Shown piece by piece: positions 29,330 through 38,099 of a stretch of DNA of 64,000 bases. Numbering within the stretch: position 1 is the first letter of the stretch; the number at the start of each line of letters is the position of its first letter. Made by a program: the position numbers and the translations under genes. Below the pieces are notes generated by a model. That model ran no database searches and had not been told where the DNA came from. It saw only the letters and a program-made list of their open reading frames with translations. Source of the stretch: Rhodocyclales bacterium (GTDB lineage Bacteria; Pseudomonadota; Gammaproteobacteria; Burkholderiales; Rhodocyclaceae); contig JACRJA010000057.1 of the NCBI GenBank assembly GCA_016235745.1, positions 38,107 to 102,106 on the forward strand. The letters run 5' to 3'.

Positions 29330-30679
29330 ATGACCGAGTGGAACGAACGCCCTGGGCGCATCCGCCGTGCCCCAGAGAATTTTCTCGGACCCGCAGAGAT
29401 CGAGGCGGTCAAACAGGGACGGCGGGATTTCCTGCGCAAGGCCTTTCTGAGCGCCAGTGCCGCGCTCGGTGCTGGGGCGGGCGCCGCGGCGTTGGCGCAG
29501 ACGGCACCGGCCGGGGACCCGGCCATCCTGAACCTGCCCGAGTGGTCGAAGACGCTCGGCATGCCGGTGGCTACCCGCGGCTATGGCATGCCGTCGCAAT
29601 ACGAGGCTGGTCTCATCCGACGCCAGAGCCCGGGGTTGACGCAGACCGCCGCCTCCTCGGTGGCCTTCACGCCGCTGCAGGGGATGTTCGGCATCATCAC
29701 CCCCTCGGGCCTGCATTTCGAACGCCACCATCAAGGGTGGCACGACATCGATCCGAGCAAGCACCGTTTGATGATCAACGGCCTCGTGCGCACGCCAATG
29801 GTGTTTACGATGGAGGATCTGCTGCGCCTGCCGCCGGTGTCACGCATCCACTTCATCGAGTGCGGCGCCAATACCGGCATGGAATGGGGCAACGTGGCGG
29901 TGCCGACGGTGCAATACACGCACGGAATGCTGTCGTGCTCGGAATACACCGGGGTGCGCCTGATCGACCTGCTCGAGATGTGCGGTGCCGACCTGAAGAA
30001 GGGGCGCTATCTGCTCGCCGAAGGGGCCGACGGCTCATCGCTTACGCGCACCATTCCCATGGAGCTGGTCGAGTCCGGCGAGGTGCTGCTGGCCTACGGC
30101 CAGAACGGCGAGATGCTGCGCCCGGAAAACGGCTATCCGCTGCGCCTGGTCGTGCCGGGGGTGCAAGGGGTGAGCTGGGTCAAGTGGCTACGGCGCGTCG
30201 AGGTGGGCGACAAACCCTGGGGGACGAAGGATGAGGCGGTGCATTACATCGACCTCATGCCCGACGGCATCCATCGCCAATACACCTCGCTGCAAGAGGC
30301 GAAATCGGTCATCACTTCCCCTTCCGGCGGGCAGATCCTGCTCGACAAAGGGTACTACAACATCACCGGGCTTGCCTGGTCGGGGCGAGGGAAGATCAAA
30401 CGCGTCGACGTCTCGACCGATGGCGGCATCAACTGGCGTCCGGCGCGCCTAGAGACGCCGATCCTGTCGAAGGCGCTGACGCGATTCAACATCGACTGGG
30501 TGTGGGACGGCAAGCCGGCGATCCTGCAGTCGCGCTGCGTCGATGAGAGCGGCTACGTCCAACCGACCTACGGTCAGCTACGCGCGGTGCGCGGCACCCG
30601 GTCGATCTATCACAACAACGCGATCCAGTCCTGGCTGGTCAATGAAGCCGGAGAGGTGAGCAATGTTCAAGTGCTATGA
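29330..30679 (+). CDS. soxC: Sulfane dehydrogenase SoxC (molybdenum subunit)
   Basis: SoxC with SoxD oxidises the sulfane sulfur left on SoxY, giving six more electrons per thiosulfate. The 449-residue sulfite-oxidase-family protein has a Tat-type signal (GRRDFLRKAF near residue 26) and the Mo-pterin-binding domain with the metal-ligand cysteine in FIECGANTGMEWGN near residue 183. A C-terminal dimerisation domain follows (GRGKIKRVDVSTDGGINW). A complete soxCD means stored sulfur globules are not required. It overlaps soxD by 17 bases. Confidence 0.95.
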   Translation: MTEWNERPGRIRRAPENFLGPAEIEAVKQGRRDFLRKAFLSASAALGAGAGAAALAQTAPAGDPAILNLPEWSKTLGMPVATRGYGMPSQYEAGLIRRQSPGLTQTAASSVAFTPLQGMFGIITPSGLHFERHHQGWHDIDPSKHRLMINGLVRTPMVFTMEDLLRLPPVSRIHFIECGANTGMEWGNVAVPTVQYTHGMLSCSEYTGVRLIDLLEMCGADLKKGRYLLAEGADGSSLTRTIPMELVESGEVLLAYGQNGEMLRPENGYPLRLVVPGVQGVSWVKWLRRVEVGDKPWGTKDEAVHYIDLMPDGIHRQYTSLQEAKSVITSPSGGQILLDKGYYNITGLAWSGRGKIKRVDVSTDGGINWRPARLETPILSKALTRFNIDWVWDGKPAILQSRCVDESGYVQPTYGQLRAVRGTRSIYHNNAIQSWLVNEAGEVSNVQVL

Positions 30680-31727
30680 AAAAGCCGCGCTGGTCGTAGC
30701 GCTGCTGTTCGCGCAGACGGCGATGGCCGCCTCGTTCGAAGGGATCGGCCGGGCGGCGACGCCGGCCGAAGTGCAGGCCTGGGATATCGACGTGCGCCCC
30801 GATTTCGTCGGCCTGCCGCCGGGTAAGGGCAACGCGGTGCTCGGCGCGGAATTGTGGGAGGCGAAATGTGCGATGTGTCACGGCACTTTCGGTGAGTCGA
30901 ACGAGATCTTCACCCCGCTCGTCGGCGGCACCACCGAGGAGGACATCCGCACCGGCCGGGTCAAGGCACTCGCCGACGGCAGCGTGCCGCAGCGCACGAC
31001 GCTGATGAAAGTGCCCACCGTCTCTACGCTGTGGGATTTCATCCATCGGGCGATGCCGTGGACCGAACCAAAGTCGCTCACCCCCGACCAGGTCTATTCA
31101 CTCGTCGCCTATCTGCTCAACCTCGCGGGCGTGGTCGAGGAGGAGTTCCAGCTCGACCAGGATTCGATCCGGCAGGTGCAGGAGCGCATGCCCAATCGCA
31201 ATGGCATGACATGGAAGCACGGCCTGTGGCCCTGGGGGCCTGGCGTGACGCAAGGAGGGATAGGCAATGGCGGTATTCCCGACGTGAAGAACGTCGTCTG
31301 CATGAAAGATTGCAAGAAGGAGGTGCAGATCGCCTCACGCCTGCCGGAATACGCCTGGGATGCTCACGGTAACCTCGCCGAGCAAAACCGCTCATGGGGT
31401 CCGATCCTGGGCAAGCCGATCTCGGCGGCAGCGCAGGCCGAGGCGTCCACGGCGGCGGGACGGCAGAAGAACATGCTCGAGCTGGCCAAGCTGAAGGGCT
31501 GTACGGCATGTCACGGCGTCGATCATGCCATCGTGGGCCCTGCCTACAAGGATGTGGCAGCCAAGTACAAGGATCGGCCCGATGCACTCGCCTATCTCAT
31601 GGCAAAGATCAAGAACGGCGGCTCCGGCGTGTGGGGCGAAGTGCCGATGCCGCCGCATCCGGCTTTGAGCGACGATGAGCTCGAAGGATTGGCCCAGTGG
31701 GTCATCAGCGGTGGTAAGGTGCAATGA
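30663..31727 (+). CDS. soxD: Sulfane dehydrogenase SoxD (diheme cytochrome c subunit)
   Basis: A 354-residue periplasmic cytochrome, partner of SoxC. It has a Sec signal (LVVALLFAQTAMAAS) and two haem motifs: CAMCHG near residue 70 in an N-terminal domain unique to SoxD, and CTACHG near residue 280 in a C-terminal cytochrome-c domain. A cysteine pair in NVVCMKDCKKEVQI lies in the linker. It starts within the end of soxC, so the two subunits are coupled in translation. Confidence 0.95.
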   Translation: MFKCYEKAALVVALLFAQTAMAASFEGIGRAATPAEVQAWDIDVRPDFVGLPPGKGNAVLGAELWEAKCAMCHGTFGESNEIFTPLVGGTTEEDIRTGRVKALADGSVPQRTTLMKVPTVSTLWDFIHRAMPWTEPKSLTPDQVYSLVAYLLNLAGVVEEEFQLDQDSIRQVQERMPNRNGMTWKHGLWPWGPGVTQGGIGNGGIPDVKNVVCMKDCKKEVQIASRLPEYAWDAHGNLAEQNRSWGPILGKPISAAAQAEASTAAGRQKNMLELAKLKGCTACHGVDHAIVGPAYKDVAAKYKDRPDALAYLMAKIKNGGSGVWGEVPMPPHPALSDDELEGLAQWVISGGKVQ

Positions 31728-31744
31728 CGAGAAAGGAGGAAGCG

Positions 31745-32215
31745 ATGGATAGCAAAAGGCGTACGGTGTTGCAAGGCGGGGCAGGTGCGGGTTTGCTCGC
31801 GCTGCTGGCGGGGGTGGGGCTGCTCAAGCCCTCGGAGGTGTTTGCGGCGCGGGCCAACGATGCTGCGTTCAAGCTGGAGAAGCTGGACGAGGTGCTCAAG
31901 GCGCTGGGGGTGACGAGTGCGGCCGAGGGCGGGGACATCGTGCTCACGGCCCCTGACATCGCCGAGAATGGCGCCGTGGTTCCGGTGGAACTGGAGAGCA
32001 AATTGCCCAACACCGAATCGGTGATGGTCCTGATCGAGAAGAATCCCACGCCCTTGGCGGCGATCTTTCATTTCCACGAGGGGGCCCTGCCCCGGGTGAA
32101 GACGCGCGTCAAGATGGGGCAGTCTTCCGATGTCTATCTGCTGGTGAAGGCGGACGGCAAGTTTTACCAGGTGAAGAAGGAAATCAAGGTCACCTTGGGT
32201 GGATGCGGCGGTTGA
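31745..32215 (+). CDS. soxY: Sulfur carrier protein SoxY
   Basis: SoxY carries pathway intermediates covalently on a C-terminal cysteine. The 156-residue protein has a Tat signal (SKRRTVLQGGAGAG, cut near FAAR) and ends in VTLGGCGG, the flexible swinging arm with the carrier cysteine. I chose ATG 31745, preceded by GAAAGGAGGAAGCG; an ATG at 31724 that overlaps soxD would add seven residues. SoxZ follows, and the two export together through the SoxY Tat signal. Confidence 0.96.
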   Translation: MDSKRRTVLQGGAGAGLLALLAGVGLLKPSEVFAARANDAAFKLEKLDEVLKALGVTSAAEGGDIVLTAPDIAENGAVVPVELESKLPNTESVMVLIEKNPTPLAAIFHFHEGALPRVKTRVKMGQSSDVYLLVKADGKFYQVKKEIKVTLGGCGG

Positions 32216-32260
32216 GGGAGTTCTACCCTCCAGACAATGAGTCGATGAAGGAGAGAAACG

Positions 32261-32572
32261 ATGGCAGCTGGACCGATGCGGATTCGCGCGAGCGTCAGTG
32301 GGGATGAGATCAACGTGCGGGTGCTGATGGCGCACCCGATGGAGACGGGGCAGCGCAAGGACCCTTCGGGGAACGTCATTGAGGCGCATTACATCACCGA
32401 CGTGGTAGCGACGATCAATGACAAGATCGTGCTCACGGCGGAATGGGGCCCGGCGGTCTCCACCAACCCCTACTTCGAATTCAATGCCAAAGGCAAGGCT
32501 GGTGACACCGTCAAGGTGAAATGGGTCGACAACAAGGGGGAATCGCGCGAGGACAGCGTGCAGGTGAAATAG
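32261..32572 (+). CDS. soxZ: Sulfur carrier partner SoxZ
   Basis: A 103-residue immunoglobulin-fold protein without its own signal, exported bound to SoxY. MRIRASVSGDEINVRVLMAHPMETGQRKD and AHYITDVVATIN are conserved SoxZ blocks, and the end (VKWVDNKGESREDSVQVK) is typical. Upstream AAGGAGAG supports the ATG at 32261. Confidence 0.96.
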   Translation: MAAGPMRIRASVSGDEINVRVLMAHPMETGQRKDPSGNVIEAHYITDVVATINDKIVLTAEWGPAVSTNPYFEFNAKGKAGDTVKVKWVDNKGESREDSVQVK

Positions 32573-32611
32573 ACACCTTTCCGCCAGGAAGGGGATGAGA
32601 GGAGACAAGGA

Positions 32612-33430
32612 ATGAAATCCAAAGCGATGAAGGCGGCGGGATGGGCCGCCGCCGTCGGCTGGAGTCTATGCGCATCCTTGGCATTGGCCCAGGAGGTCGA
32701 TACCACCAAAGGCATCGAAGAATATCGCCGGATGATCCAGGACGGAAACCCTGCGGATCTGCTGGCGATGGAAGGTGATGAGATCTGGACGACGTCCTAT
32801 GGTCCGAAGCAGCAGAGCCTGGCGCAGTGTGATCTCGGCCTGGGGCCGGGCGTGGTGAAAGGGGCCTATGCGCGCTTGCCGCGTTATTTCGCCGATACGG
32901 CTCGGGTGCAGGATCTGGAATCGCGCCTGATGACCTGCATGCAGACCCTGCAAGGCGTCGATCCGGAGAAAATTGTCAAAGAGGACTTCCTCAAAGGGGA
33001 ACGGTTGCGGGTGGCCAAGCTCGTGGCCTATGTCGTCACCGAGAGCCAGGGCGAGACGATCGCCGTGGACACCGCTCATCCCAAAATGCAGGAGATGTAC
33101 GAGCTCGGCCGCCGGATGTTTTTCTACCGCGCCGGGCCGATGGATTTCTCCTGCGCGAGCTGCCACGGTGCCGACAATCAGCGCATTCGTCTCCAGGATC
33201 TGCCCAATCTGACGAAACAGAAAGGTGCGGCGGCCGGCTGGGGTTCCTGGCCGGCATACCGCGTCTCGGCCAGCCAGTTCTGGACCATGCAACACCGCTT
33301 GTGGGACTGCTTCCGCCAGCAGCGCCTCGCCGAGCCGATCTACGGGTCGGACGCTACGGTCGCGCTGTCCGTCTACATGGCGGTCAACGCCAACGGTGGC
33401 GAGATGATGACGCCAGGGATCAAGCGCTGA
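32612..33430 (+). CDS. soxA: L-cysteine S-thiosulfotransferase subunit SoxA, single-haem type
   Basis: SoxA with SoxX attaches thiosulfate to the SoxY cysteine. The 272-residue precursor has a Sec signal ending SLALAQ. Only one CxxCH is present, in FSCASCHGADNQR near residue 188. The N-terminal domain keeps a cysteine pair (AQCDLGLG and LMTCMQTL), probably a disulfide in place of the first haem. RLWDCFRQQR near residue 230 supplies the cysteine that ligates the active-site haem and becomes a persulfide. So this is the monohaem SoxA class. Confidence 0.95.
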   Translation: MKSKAMKAAGWAAAVGWSLCASLALAQEVDTTKGIEEYRRMIQDGNPADLLAMEGDEIWTTSYGPKQQSLAQCDLGLGPGVVKGAYARLPRYFADTARVQDLESRLMTCMQTLQGVDPEKIVKEDFLKGERLRVAKLVAYVVTESQGETIAVDTAHPKMQEMYELGRRMFFYRAGPMDFSCASCHGADNQRIRLQDLPNLTKQKGAAAGWGSWPAYRVSASQFWTMQHRLWDCFRQQRLAEPIYGSDATVALSVYMAVNANGGEMMTPGIKR

Positions 33431-33442
33431 AGGAGGGCGGAG

Positions 33443-34063
33443 ATGAAAAAGAAATGGATGATCGCCATGCTGGGGACGCTCGCCGGCATCGGCGCGGCCC
33501 AGGCCGAAGACATGGAGCAGAAGTTTCGCGAGATGGTGGACCGTTCCTTCCAAAGCCGTGGGATCGCTGGCAAGGAGCGGATGCTCCAGCTCGATTTCCA
33601 GCGGGTGTGTTCGCGGCTCGATGCCGGAGACAAAGTGGATTTCGCGACGCTGGAAGCGCTGCGCAAGATCCAGCAAGACACCATCCGCTGGCCGGCCGAC
33701 GGCAATTTCTTTGGCGATTGGAAGCGGGGAGAGGCGATCGCGCAAAGCGGCCGCGGGCTCACTTGGTCGGACAAGCCGGGTACGGTCAATGGCGGCGGGT
33801 GCTACAACTGCCATCAGCTCGACCCCAAGGAGCTCTCCTTCGGCACCATCGGCCCTAGCCTTACCGGCTATCGCAAGATGAAGGGTGTTTCCGAGGAGTC
33901 GGTCAGGTACACGTGGTCTCGTTTGTGGAACGCCAAAGCGCTCAATCTGTGTACGACGATGTATCGGCTGGGCGATGCGGGTATCCTCACCGAGGCGCAG
34001 CTCAAGGACGTGATGGCCTATCTGTTCGATCCAGAATCACCCGTCAATAAAGACGCGAAATGA
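33443..34063 (+). CDS. soxX: L-cysteine S-thiosulfotransferase subunit SoxX, extended form
   Basis: A 206-residue periplasmic monohaem cytochrome. It has a signal peptide ending GAAQA, a haem site GGCYNCHQLDP near residue 118, a GPSLTGY segment and the distal methionine in LCTTMYRLGDAGILTEAQ near residue 175. About 80 residues precede the haem domain, longer than in short SoxX proteins; such longer forms are known among betaproteobacteria. It lies 12 bases after soxA. Confidence 0.94.
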   Translation: MKKKWMIAMLGTLAGIGAAQAEDMEQKFREMVDRSFQSRGIAGKERMLQLDFQRVCSRLDAGDKVDFATLEALRKIQQDTIRWPADGNFFGDWKRGEAIAQSGRGLTWSDKPGTVNGGGCYNCHQLDPKELSFGTIGPSLTGYRKMKGVSEESVRYTWSRLWNAKALNLCTTMYRLGDAGILTEAQLKDVMAYLFDPESPVNKDAK

Positions 34064-34076
34064 CGCGGGAGGCGCC

Positions 34077-35801
34077 ATGTCGATGAATCGCCGTGAATTC
34101 ATGCAGGTTTTGGCCGTGGCTGCGGCAGGGGGGATGACGCTTGCGAGCGATTGGGCGCGCGCGGCGCAGGCGGCCGACGCGCTCTACGATTTGCCGCGCT
34201 TCGGCAACGTGAGCCTGTTGCACCTCACCGATTGTCACGCGCAGCTGTTGCCCGTTCATTTCCGCGAACCGAGCATCAACCTGGGCGTTGCTGGGATGGC
34301 CAACCGGGTACCGCATCTGGTCGGCAAGGCGTTTCTCGCCCATTTCGGCATCGCCCCCAACACGCCGCAGGCGCACGCCTTCACCCACCTCGACTTCGTC
34401 GAGGCGGCAAAACTGTACGGAAAGGTGGGCGGGTTCGCCCATCTGGCTACCCTCGTCAAGCGCCTGAAGGAGAGCCGGCCCGGGGCTTTGCTGCTCGACG
34501 GCGGAGATACCTGGCAGGGATCGGCCACGGCCTTATGGACCCGCGGGCAGGACATGGTCGAGGCAGCCAAGCTCCTTGGTGTCGAGGTGATGACGCTGCA
34601 TTGGGAGGCGACGCTAGGGGCCGACAGGGTCAAGGAGATCGAGGAGAAGGATTTCCGCGGCGCCATCGACATCGTAGCGCAGAACGTGCACACCACCGAC
34701 TTCGAAGACCCCGTGTTCAAGCCCTATGTCCTGCGCGAGGTCAACGGCGTGCCGGTGGCGATCGTCGGCCAGGCCTTCCCTTATACGCCGGTGGCCAACC
34801 CGCGCTGGCTGATGCCGCAGTGGAGTTTCGGTATCAAGGAGGCCCAGCTGCAGCAGGCGGTGGAGCAGGCGCGGGCCGAAGGGGCGCAGGTCGTCGTCGT
34901 GCTGTCGCACAACGGCATGGACGTCGATCTGAAGCTGGCCAGCCGTGTGCGCGGCGTCGATGCGATCCTCGGCGGGCACACGCACGACGGTGTGCCTCAG
35001 CCGGTGCTGGTCGACAATCCGGGCGGCAAGACGCTGGTGACGAACGCCGGCTCGAACGGCAAATTTCTCGGCGTGCTCGACTTCGCGGTCAAGGACGGTA
35101 AGGTGGTCGATTGGCGCTACGCACTTCTGCCCGTGTTCGCGAACTTCCTGCCACCAGATCCGGCAATGGCCGCCTTGATCGAGAAGATCCGCGCGCCTTT
35201 CGCCGACCGGCTCGCCATGCCGCTTGCGCGCACCGAGGGGTTGCTCTACCGCCGCGGCAACTTCAACGGAACCTGGGATCAGTTGCTGTGCGAGGCCTTG
35301 ATGGCCGAGCGCGGGGCGGAGATCGCTTTTTCACCGGGTTTTCGCTGGGGCACCACCCTCTTGCCTGGCGAAACCCTCACCATGGAGCATCTGCTCGACC
35401 AGACGGCGATCACCTATCCCTGGTCCACGCTCACCGAGATGACGGGGACGCAGATCAAGGAGGTGCTCGAGGACGTGGCCGATAACCTCTTCAACCCCGA
35501 TCCCTACTATCAGCAAGGCGGCGACATGGTCCGCGTCGGCGGCCTCGAATACTCGATCGCGCCGGCTGCCGCTCGGGGCAAGCGCATCGATCATCTACGC
35601 CTGCGCGGTGAGCCGCTCGCTGCCGACAAGAAGTACAAGGTCGCCGGCTGGGCGCCGGTATCCGAAGAGGCGAGGGAGTCGGGCCCGCCGGTGTGGGAGG
35701 TGGTGGCAGCCTATCTGCGCAACGTGAAGACGGTGCGCATCGAGCGCGTCAATACGCCGCAGATTCTCGGCATGGCAGGCAATCTCGGCATGGAGCAGTG
35801 A
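34077..35801 (+). CDS. soxB: Thiosulfohydrolase SoxB
   Basis: SoxB is a dimanganese hydrolase of the 5'-nucleotidase superfamily that releases sulfate from SoxY-bound sulfonate. The 574-residue protein has a Tat signal (MNRREFMQVLAVAAAGG). Metal ligands are in LHLTDCHAQLLPVHFREPS, LLDGGDTWQGSATALWTRG, VVVLSHNGMD and ILGGHTHDG. The C-terminal domain has RGNFNGTWDQLLCEAL and SPGFRWGTTLLPGE. This is the standard marker of the Sox pathway. Confidence 0.97.
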   Translation: MSMNRREFMQVLAVAAAGGMTLASDWARAAQAADALYDLPRFGNVSLLHLTDCHAQLLPVHFREPSINLGVAGMANRVPHLVGKAFLAHFGIAPNTPQAHAFTHLDFVEAAKLYGKVGGFAHLATLVKRLKESRPGALLLDGGDTWQGSATALWTRGQDMVEAAKLLGVEVMTLHWEATLGADRVKEIEEKDFRGAIDIVAQNVHTTDFEDPVFKPYVLREVNGVPVAIVGQAFPYTPVANPRWLMPQWSFGIKEAQLQQAVEQARAEGAQVVVVLSHNGMDVDLKLASRVRGVDAILGGHTHDGVPQPVLVDNPGGKTLVTNAGSNGKFLGVLDFAVKDGKVVDWRYALLPVFANFLPPDPAMAALIEKIRAPFADRLAMPLARTEGLLYRRGNFNGTWDQLLCEALMAERGAEIAFSPGFRWGTTLLPGETLTMEHLLDQTAITYPWSTLTEMTGTQIKEVLEDVADNLFNPDPYYQQGGDMVRVGGLEYSIAPAAARGKRIDHLRLRGEPLAADKKYKVAGWAPVSEEARESGPPVWEVVAAYLRNVKTVRIERVNTPQILGMAGNLGMEQ

Positions 35802-35837
35802 CACGTACCCGGGCACGTCCGGGCAAAGGAGGGAAAC

Positions 35838-36884
35838 ATGAACGGGCAGAAATTCTGTGCGCCGAAGCCTTCGCGCCGCCGTTTCCTGGGCTGGGGGCTG
35901 GGGCTGACAGCAGCGCTCGGCGTCTCGGCGCTTCCCGGGGTGCGCGGTTTCGCCGCCGAGGTCGCCTCCTTCGTCAAGGGGCCGCCGGTGCCGGACGTGG
36001 AACCCGAGCGCCTGAGCGAGCACGTATGGATGATCTATGCCAAGGACGGTTTTCCGACGCCGGAGAACCGCGGCATGATGGCCAACGTCACGTTTGCCGT
36101 GACGCAAAAAGGGGTGGTGCTGCTCGATTGCGGCAGCTCGGTGCAGATCGGCGAGATGGCGCTGCGCATGATCCGCAAAGTGACCGAGCGACCCGTGGTG
36201 GCGATCTTCGTGTCGCATTATCACGGGGACCACTACCTCGGCGCGCAGGCTTTCGTCGAAGCCTTCGGCGCGGCGCTGCCGATCTACGCCCATCCGGTGA
36301 GCAAGGAGCGCATCGCGAAGGTCGACGGCAATGCCTGGCTGAACATGATGGAGCGTTTCACCAACGGCGCGACGCTCGGCACTCGGCTGATTCCGCCCAA
36401 TCGCGAGGCCAAGCACGGCGAGCTCTTCGAGTTTGGCGACGTGCAGGTGAAGATCCACCACTACGGCCATGCCCACACGCCGGGTGACCTCTGCATGGAG
36501 GTGCTGCCCGACCGGCTGACCTACGTTGGCGACGTCGCGATGGATCGGCGCATCGCCAACATGGACGACGGCTCCTATCCCGGCAGCCTTCAGTTCATGG
36601 ACACGTTGGAGAAGAACGTGGCCTCCAGGATCTGGGTGCCGGGTCACGGTCGCCCGGGGCCGGAAGTGCTCGCTTGGCAGCGGGAGCTCTTCCTCGGTAT
36701 CTGGGAGAACGCGCAGAAGGCGGTCGAGGAGGGACTGGACCCGTCGGAAGCGAAGGAGCTGGTGCTCGAAGATCCGCGCGTGGCGAGCCGCGCCGCCGAG
36801 ACCAAGGGCTGGGAGAGCAACATTGGCAAATACATCAGCCTGGCGGTGCTCGAAGCGGAGAAACGCCTGTTGCAGGGGCAGTGA
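35838..36884 (+). CDS. SoxH-like metallo-beta-lactamase-fold hydrolase
   Basis: A 348-residue zinc hydrolase fold with an RR-type export signal (SRRRFLGWGLGLTAALG). The metal motif HYHGDHYLG (HxHxDH) is near residue 130, followed by HYGHAHTPGDLCM, the aspartate in VGDVAMDRR and GHGRPGPEV. Genes of this type called soxH occur downstream of sox clusters, but their role is not settled and mutants in some species oxidise thiosulfate normally. AAGGAGGG lies before the ATG. It ends the plus-strand sulfur block and faces prk. Confidence 0.85.
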   Translation: MNGQKFCAPKPSRRRFLGWGLGLTAALGVSALPGVRGFAAEVASFVKGPPVPDVEPERLSEHVWMIYAKDGFPTPENRGMMANVTFAVTQKGVVLLDCGSSVQIGEMALRMIRKVTERPVVAIFVSHYHGDHYLGAQAFVEAFGAALPIYAHPVSKERIAKVDGNAWLNMMERFTNGATLGTRLIPPNREAKHGELFEFGDVQVKIHHYGHAHTPGDLCMEVLPDRLTYVGDVAMDRRIANMDDGSYPGSLQFMDTLEKNVASRIWVPGHGRPGPEVLAWQRELFLGIWENAQKAVEEGLDPSEAKELVLEDPRVASRAAETKGWESNIGKYISLAVLEAEKRLLQGQ

Positions 36885-36931
36885 GCGGGGTGACCAGGTC
36901 GGTCGTGCTTCAGCCCGTCTGGCGATTTCCC

Positions 36932-37816
36932 CTACAGCACCCCCATCACCCGCTGCCGTCGCTCCATCAGGCGCCAGACGAAGGGGGTGAAGATGAGCTG
37001 CATGGCCAGGTCCATCTTGCCGCCGGGGATCACCAGGGTGTTCGCGCGGCTCATGAAGGAGTCGGCGATCATGTTGAGGAGGTAGGGAAAATCGATGCCG
37101 CGCGGGTTGGCGAAGCGGATCACCACCAGGCTCTCGTCGGCGGTGGGCACGTCGCGGGCGATGAAGGGGTTGGAGGTGTCGACCACCGGGATGCGCTGGA
37201 AATTGACGTGCGTTCGGCTGAACTGCGGGCAGATGTAGCGCACGTAATCGGGCATACGGCGCAGGATGGTGTCGGTGACGGCTTCGGTGGAATAGCCGCG
37301 CTCGCTGCGGTCGCGCCACAGCTTCTGGATCCATTCCAGGTTGATGATGGGCACCACGCCGATCAGCAGATCGGCGAAGCGCGCCATGTCGTGCGTCTCG
37401 GTGACGAGCCCGCCGTGCAACCCCTCGTAGAAGAGGAGATCGGTGTTCTCCGGCAGCGGCTCCCAGGGCGTGAACGTGCCCGGTTCGCCGCCGTATTTGG
37501 CCGCCTCTTCGATGTCGTGCAGGTAGTGGCGCGTGCGCCCGGTGCCGCTCTCGGAATAAGAGCGAAAGAGGTTCTCCAGCTCGTCGAGCAGGTTCGCCTC
37601 GGGACCGAAATGGCTGAAGTGCGGATTGCCGCGGGCGGTTTCCTCGGCGATGCGCCGGCGCATCTCGGCGCGGTCGAAGGCGTGGAAGGCGTCGCCCTCG
37701 ACGATGGCGGCGTTGACTCCCTCGCGCTCGAAGATGCGCACGAAGGTGCGGGTGATGGTGCTCGTGCCTGCGCCGGAAGAGCCGGTGACCGCGATGATCG
37801 GGTGTTTGATCGACAT
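36932..37816 (-). CDS. prk: Phosphoribulokinase
   Basis: Prk phosphorylates ribulose-5-phosphate to RuBP, the step unique to the Calvin cycle. The 294-residue proteobacterial-type enzyme has IIAVTGSSGAGTSTITRTF (P-loop) at the N terminus, VEGDAFHAFDRAEMRR, HFGPEANLLDEL, RTRHYLHD, LFYEGLHGG and the catalytic-region RFADLLIGVVPIINLEWIQK. ATG at 37814-37816 puts the P-loop near residue 10; a longer start at 37879 is not conserved. A -10-like TATACT lies 31 bases upstream. No RuBisCO gene is in the window. Confidence 0.96.
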   Translation of the reverse strand: MSIKHPIIAVTGSSGAGTSTITRTFVRIFEREGVNAAIVEGDAFHAFDRAEMRRRIAEETARGNPHFSHFGPEANLLDELENLFRSYSESGTGRTRHYLHDIEEAAKYGGEPGTFTPWEPLPENTDLLFYEGLHGGLVTETHDMARFADLLIGVVPIINLEWIQKLWRDRSERGYSTEAVTDTILRRMPDYVRYICPQFSRTHVNFQRIPVVDTSNPFIARDVPTADESLVVIRFANPRGIDFPYLLNMIADSFMSRANTLVIPGGKMDLAMQLIFTPFVWRLMERRQRVMGVL

Positions 37817-37846
37817 GGCATGGCAGCCCCTGCGTATCGACCTTGC

Positions 37847-37852
37847 AGTATA
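37847..37852 (-). promoter_or_regulatory. Candidate -10 box for prk
   Basis: On the minus strand TATACT lies 31 bases before the prk ATG, in a 104-base gap. No strong -35 is seen, which would fit an activator-dependent promoter, as CbbR-controlled genes have, but no CbbR site was identified. Confidence 0.4.
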
Positions 37853-37920
37853 GCGCCGTTTTCGCTGCGTGGACCTCACCGAGTCCGTTCGTTCCGCCGC
37901 GGGTGCCTGCGTGCGGGGGT

Positions 37921-38088
37921 TCAGCGCCCGGAGCAGTGGCCGCCGCCGGGCGCCTGGCCGCTGCCGAGCGCGATGGGCGGCGGCTCGGGGCGGTAGGTAC
38001 GGATGGCGAGGGCGTCGAGCAGCACCAGAGCGGTGAAGGCGAGCCAGAAGATGGCCGTGGCGCGGCGGAACCAGCGGGCGTCGTCCAT
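37921..38088 (-). CDS. Small membrane protein, 55 residues, in the rhodanese-TsuA module
   Basis: An unnamed 55-residue protein starting MDDARWFRRATAIFWLAF, with one clear membrane helix (residues 10-29, AIFWLAFTALVLLDALAI) and a proline- and glycine-rich tail ending in HCSGR. AAGGAGC lies six bases before the ATG, and the start is 11 bases from the stop of the TsuA-like transporter gene, so it looks like a real third gene of that operon. The tail Cys and His could face the periplasm or cytoplasm; topology is not certain. I do not recognise the family. Confidence 0.65.
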   Translation of the reverse strand: MDDARWFRRATAIFWLAFTALVLLDALAIRTYRPEPPPIALGSGQAPGGGHCSGR

Positions 38089-38099
38089 TCGATGCTCCT

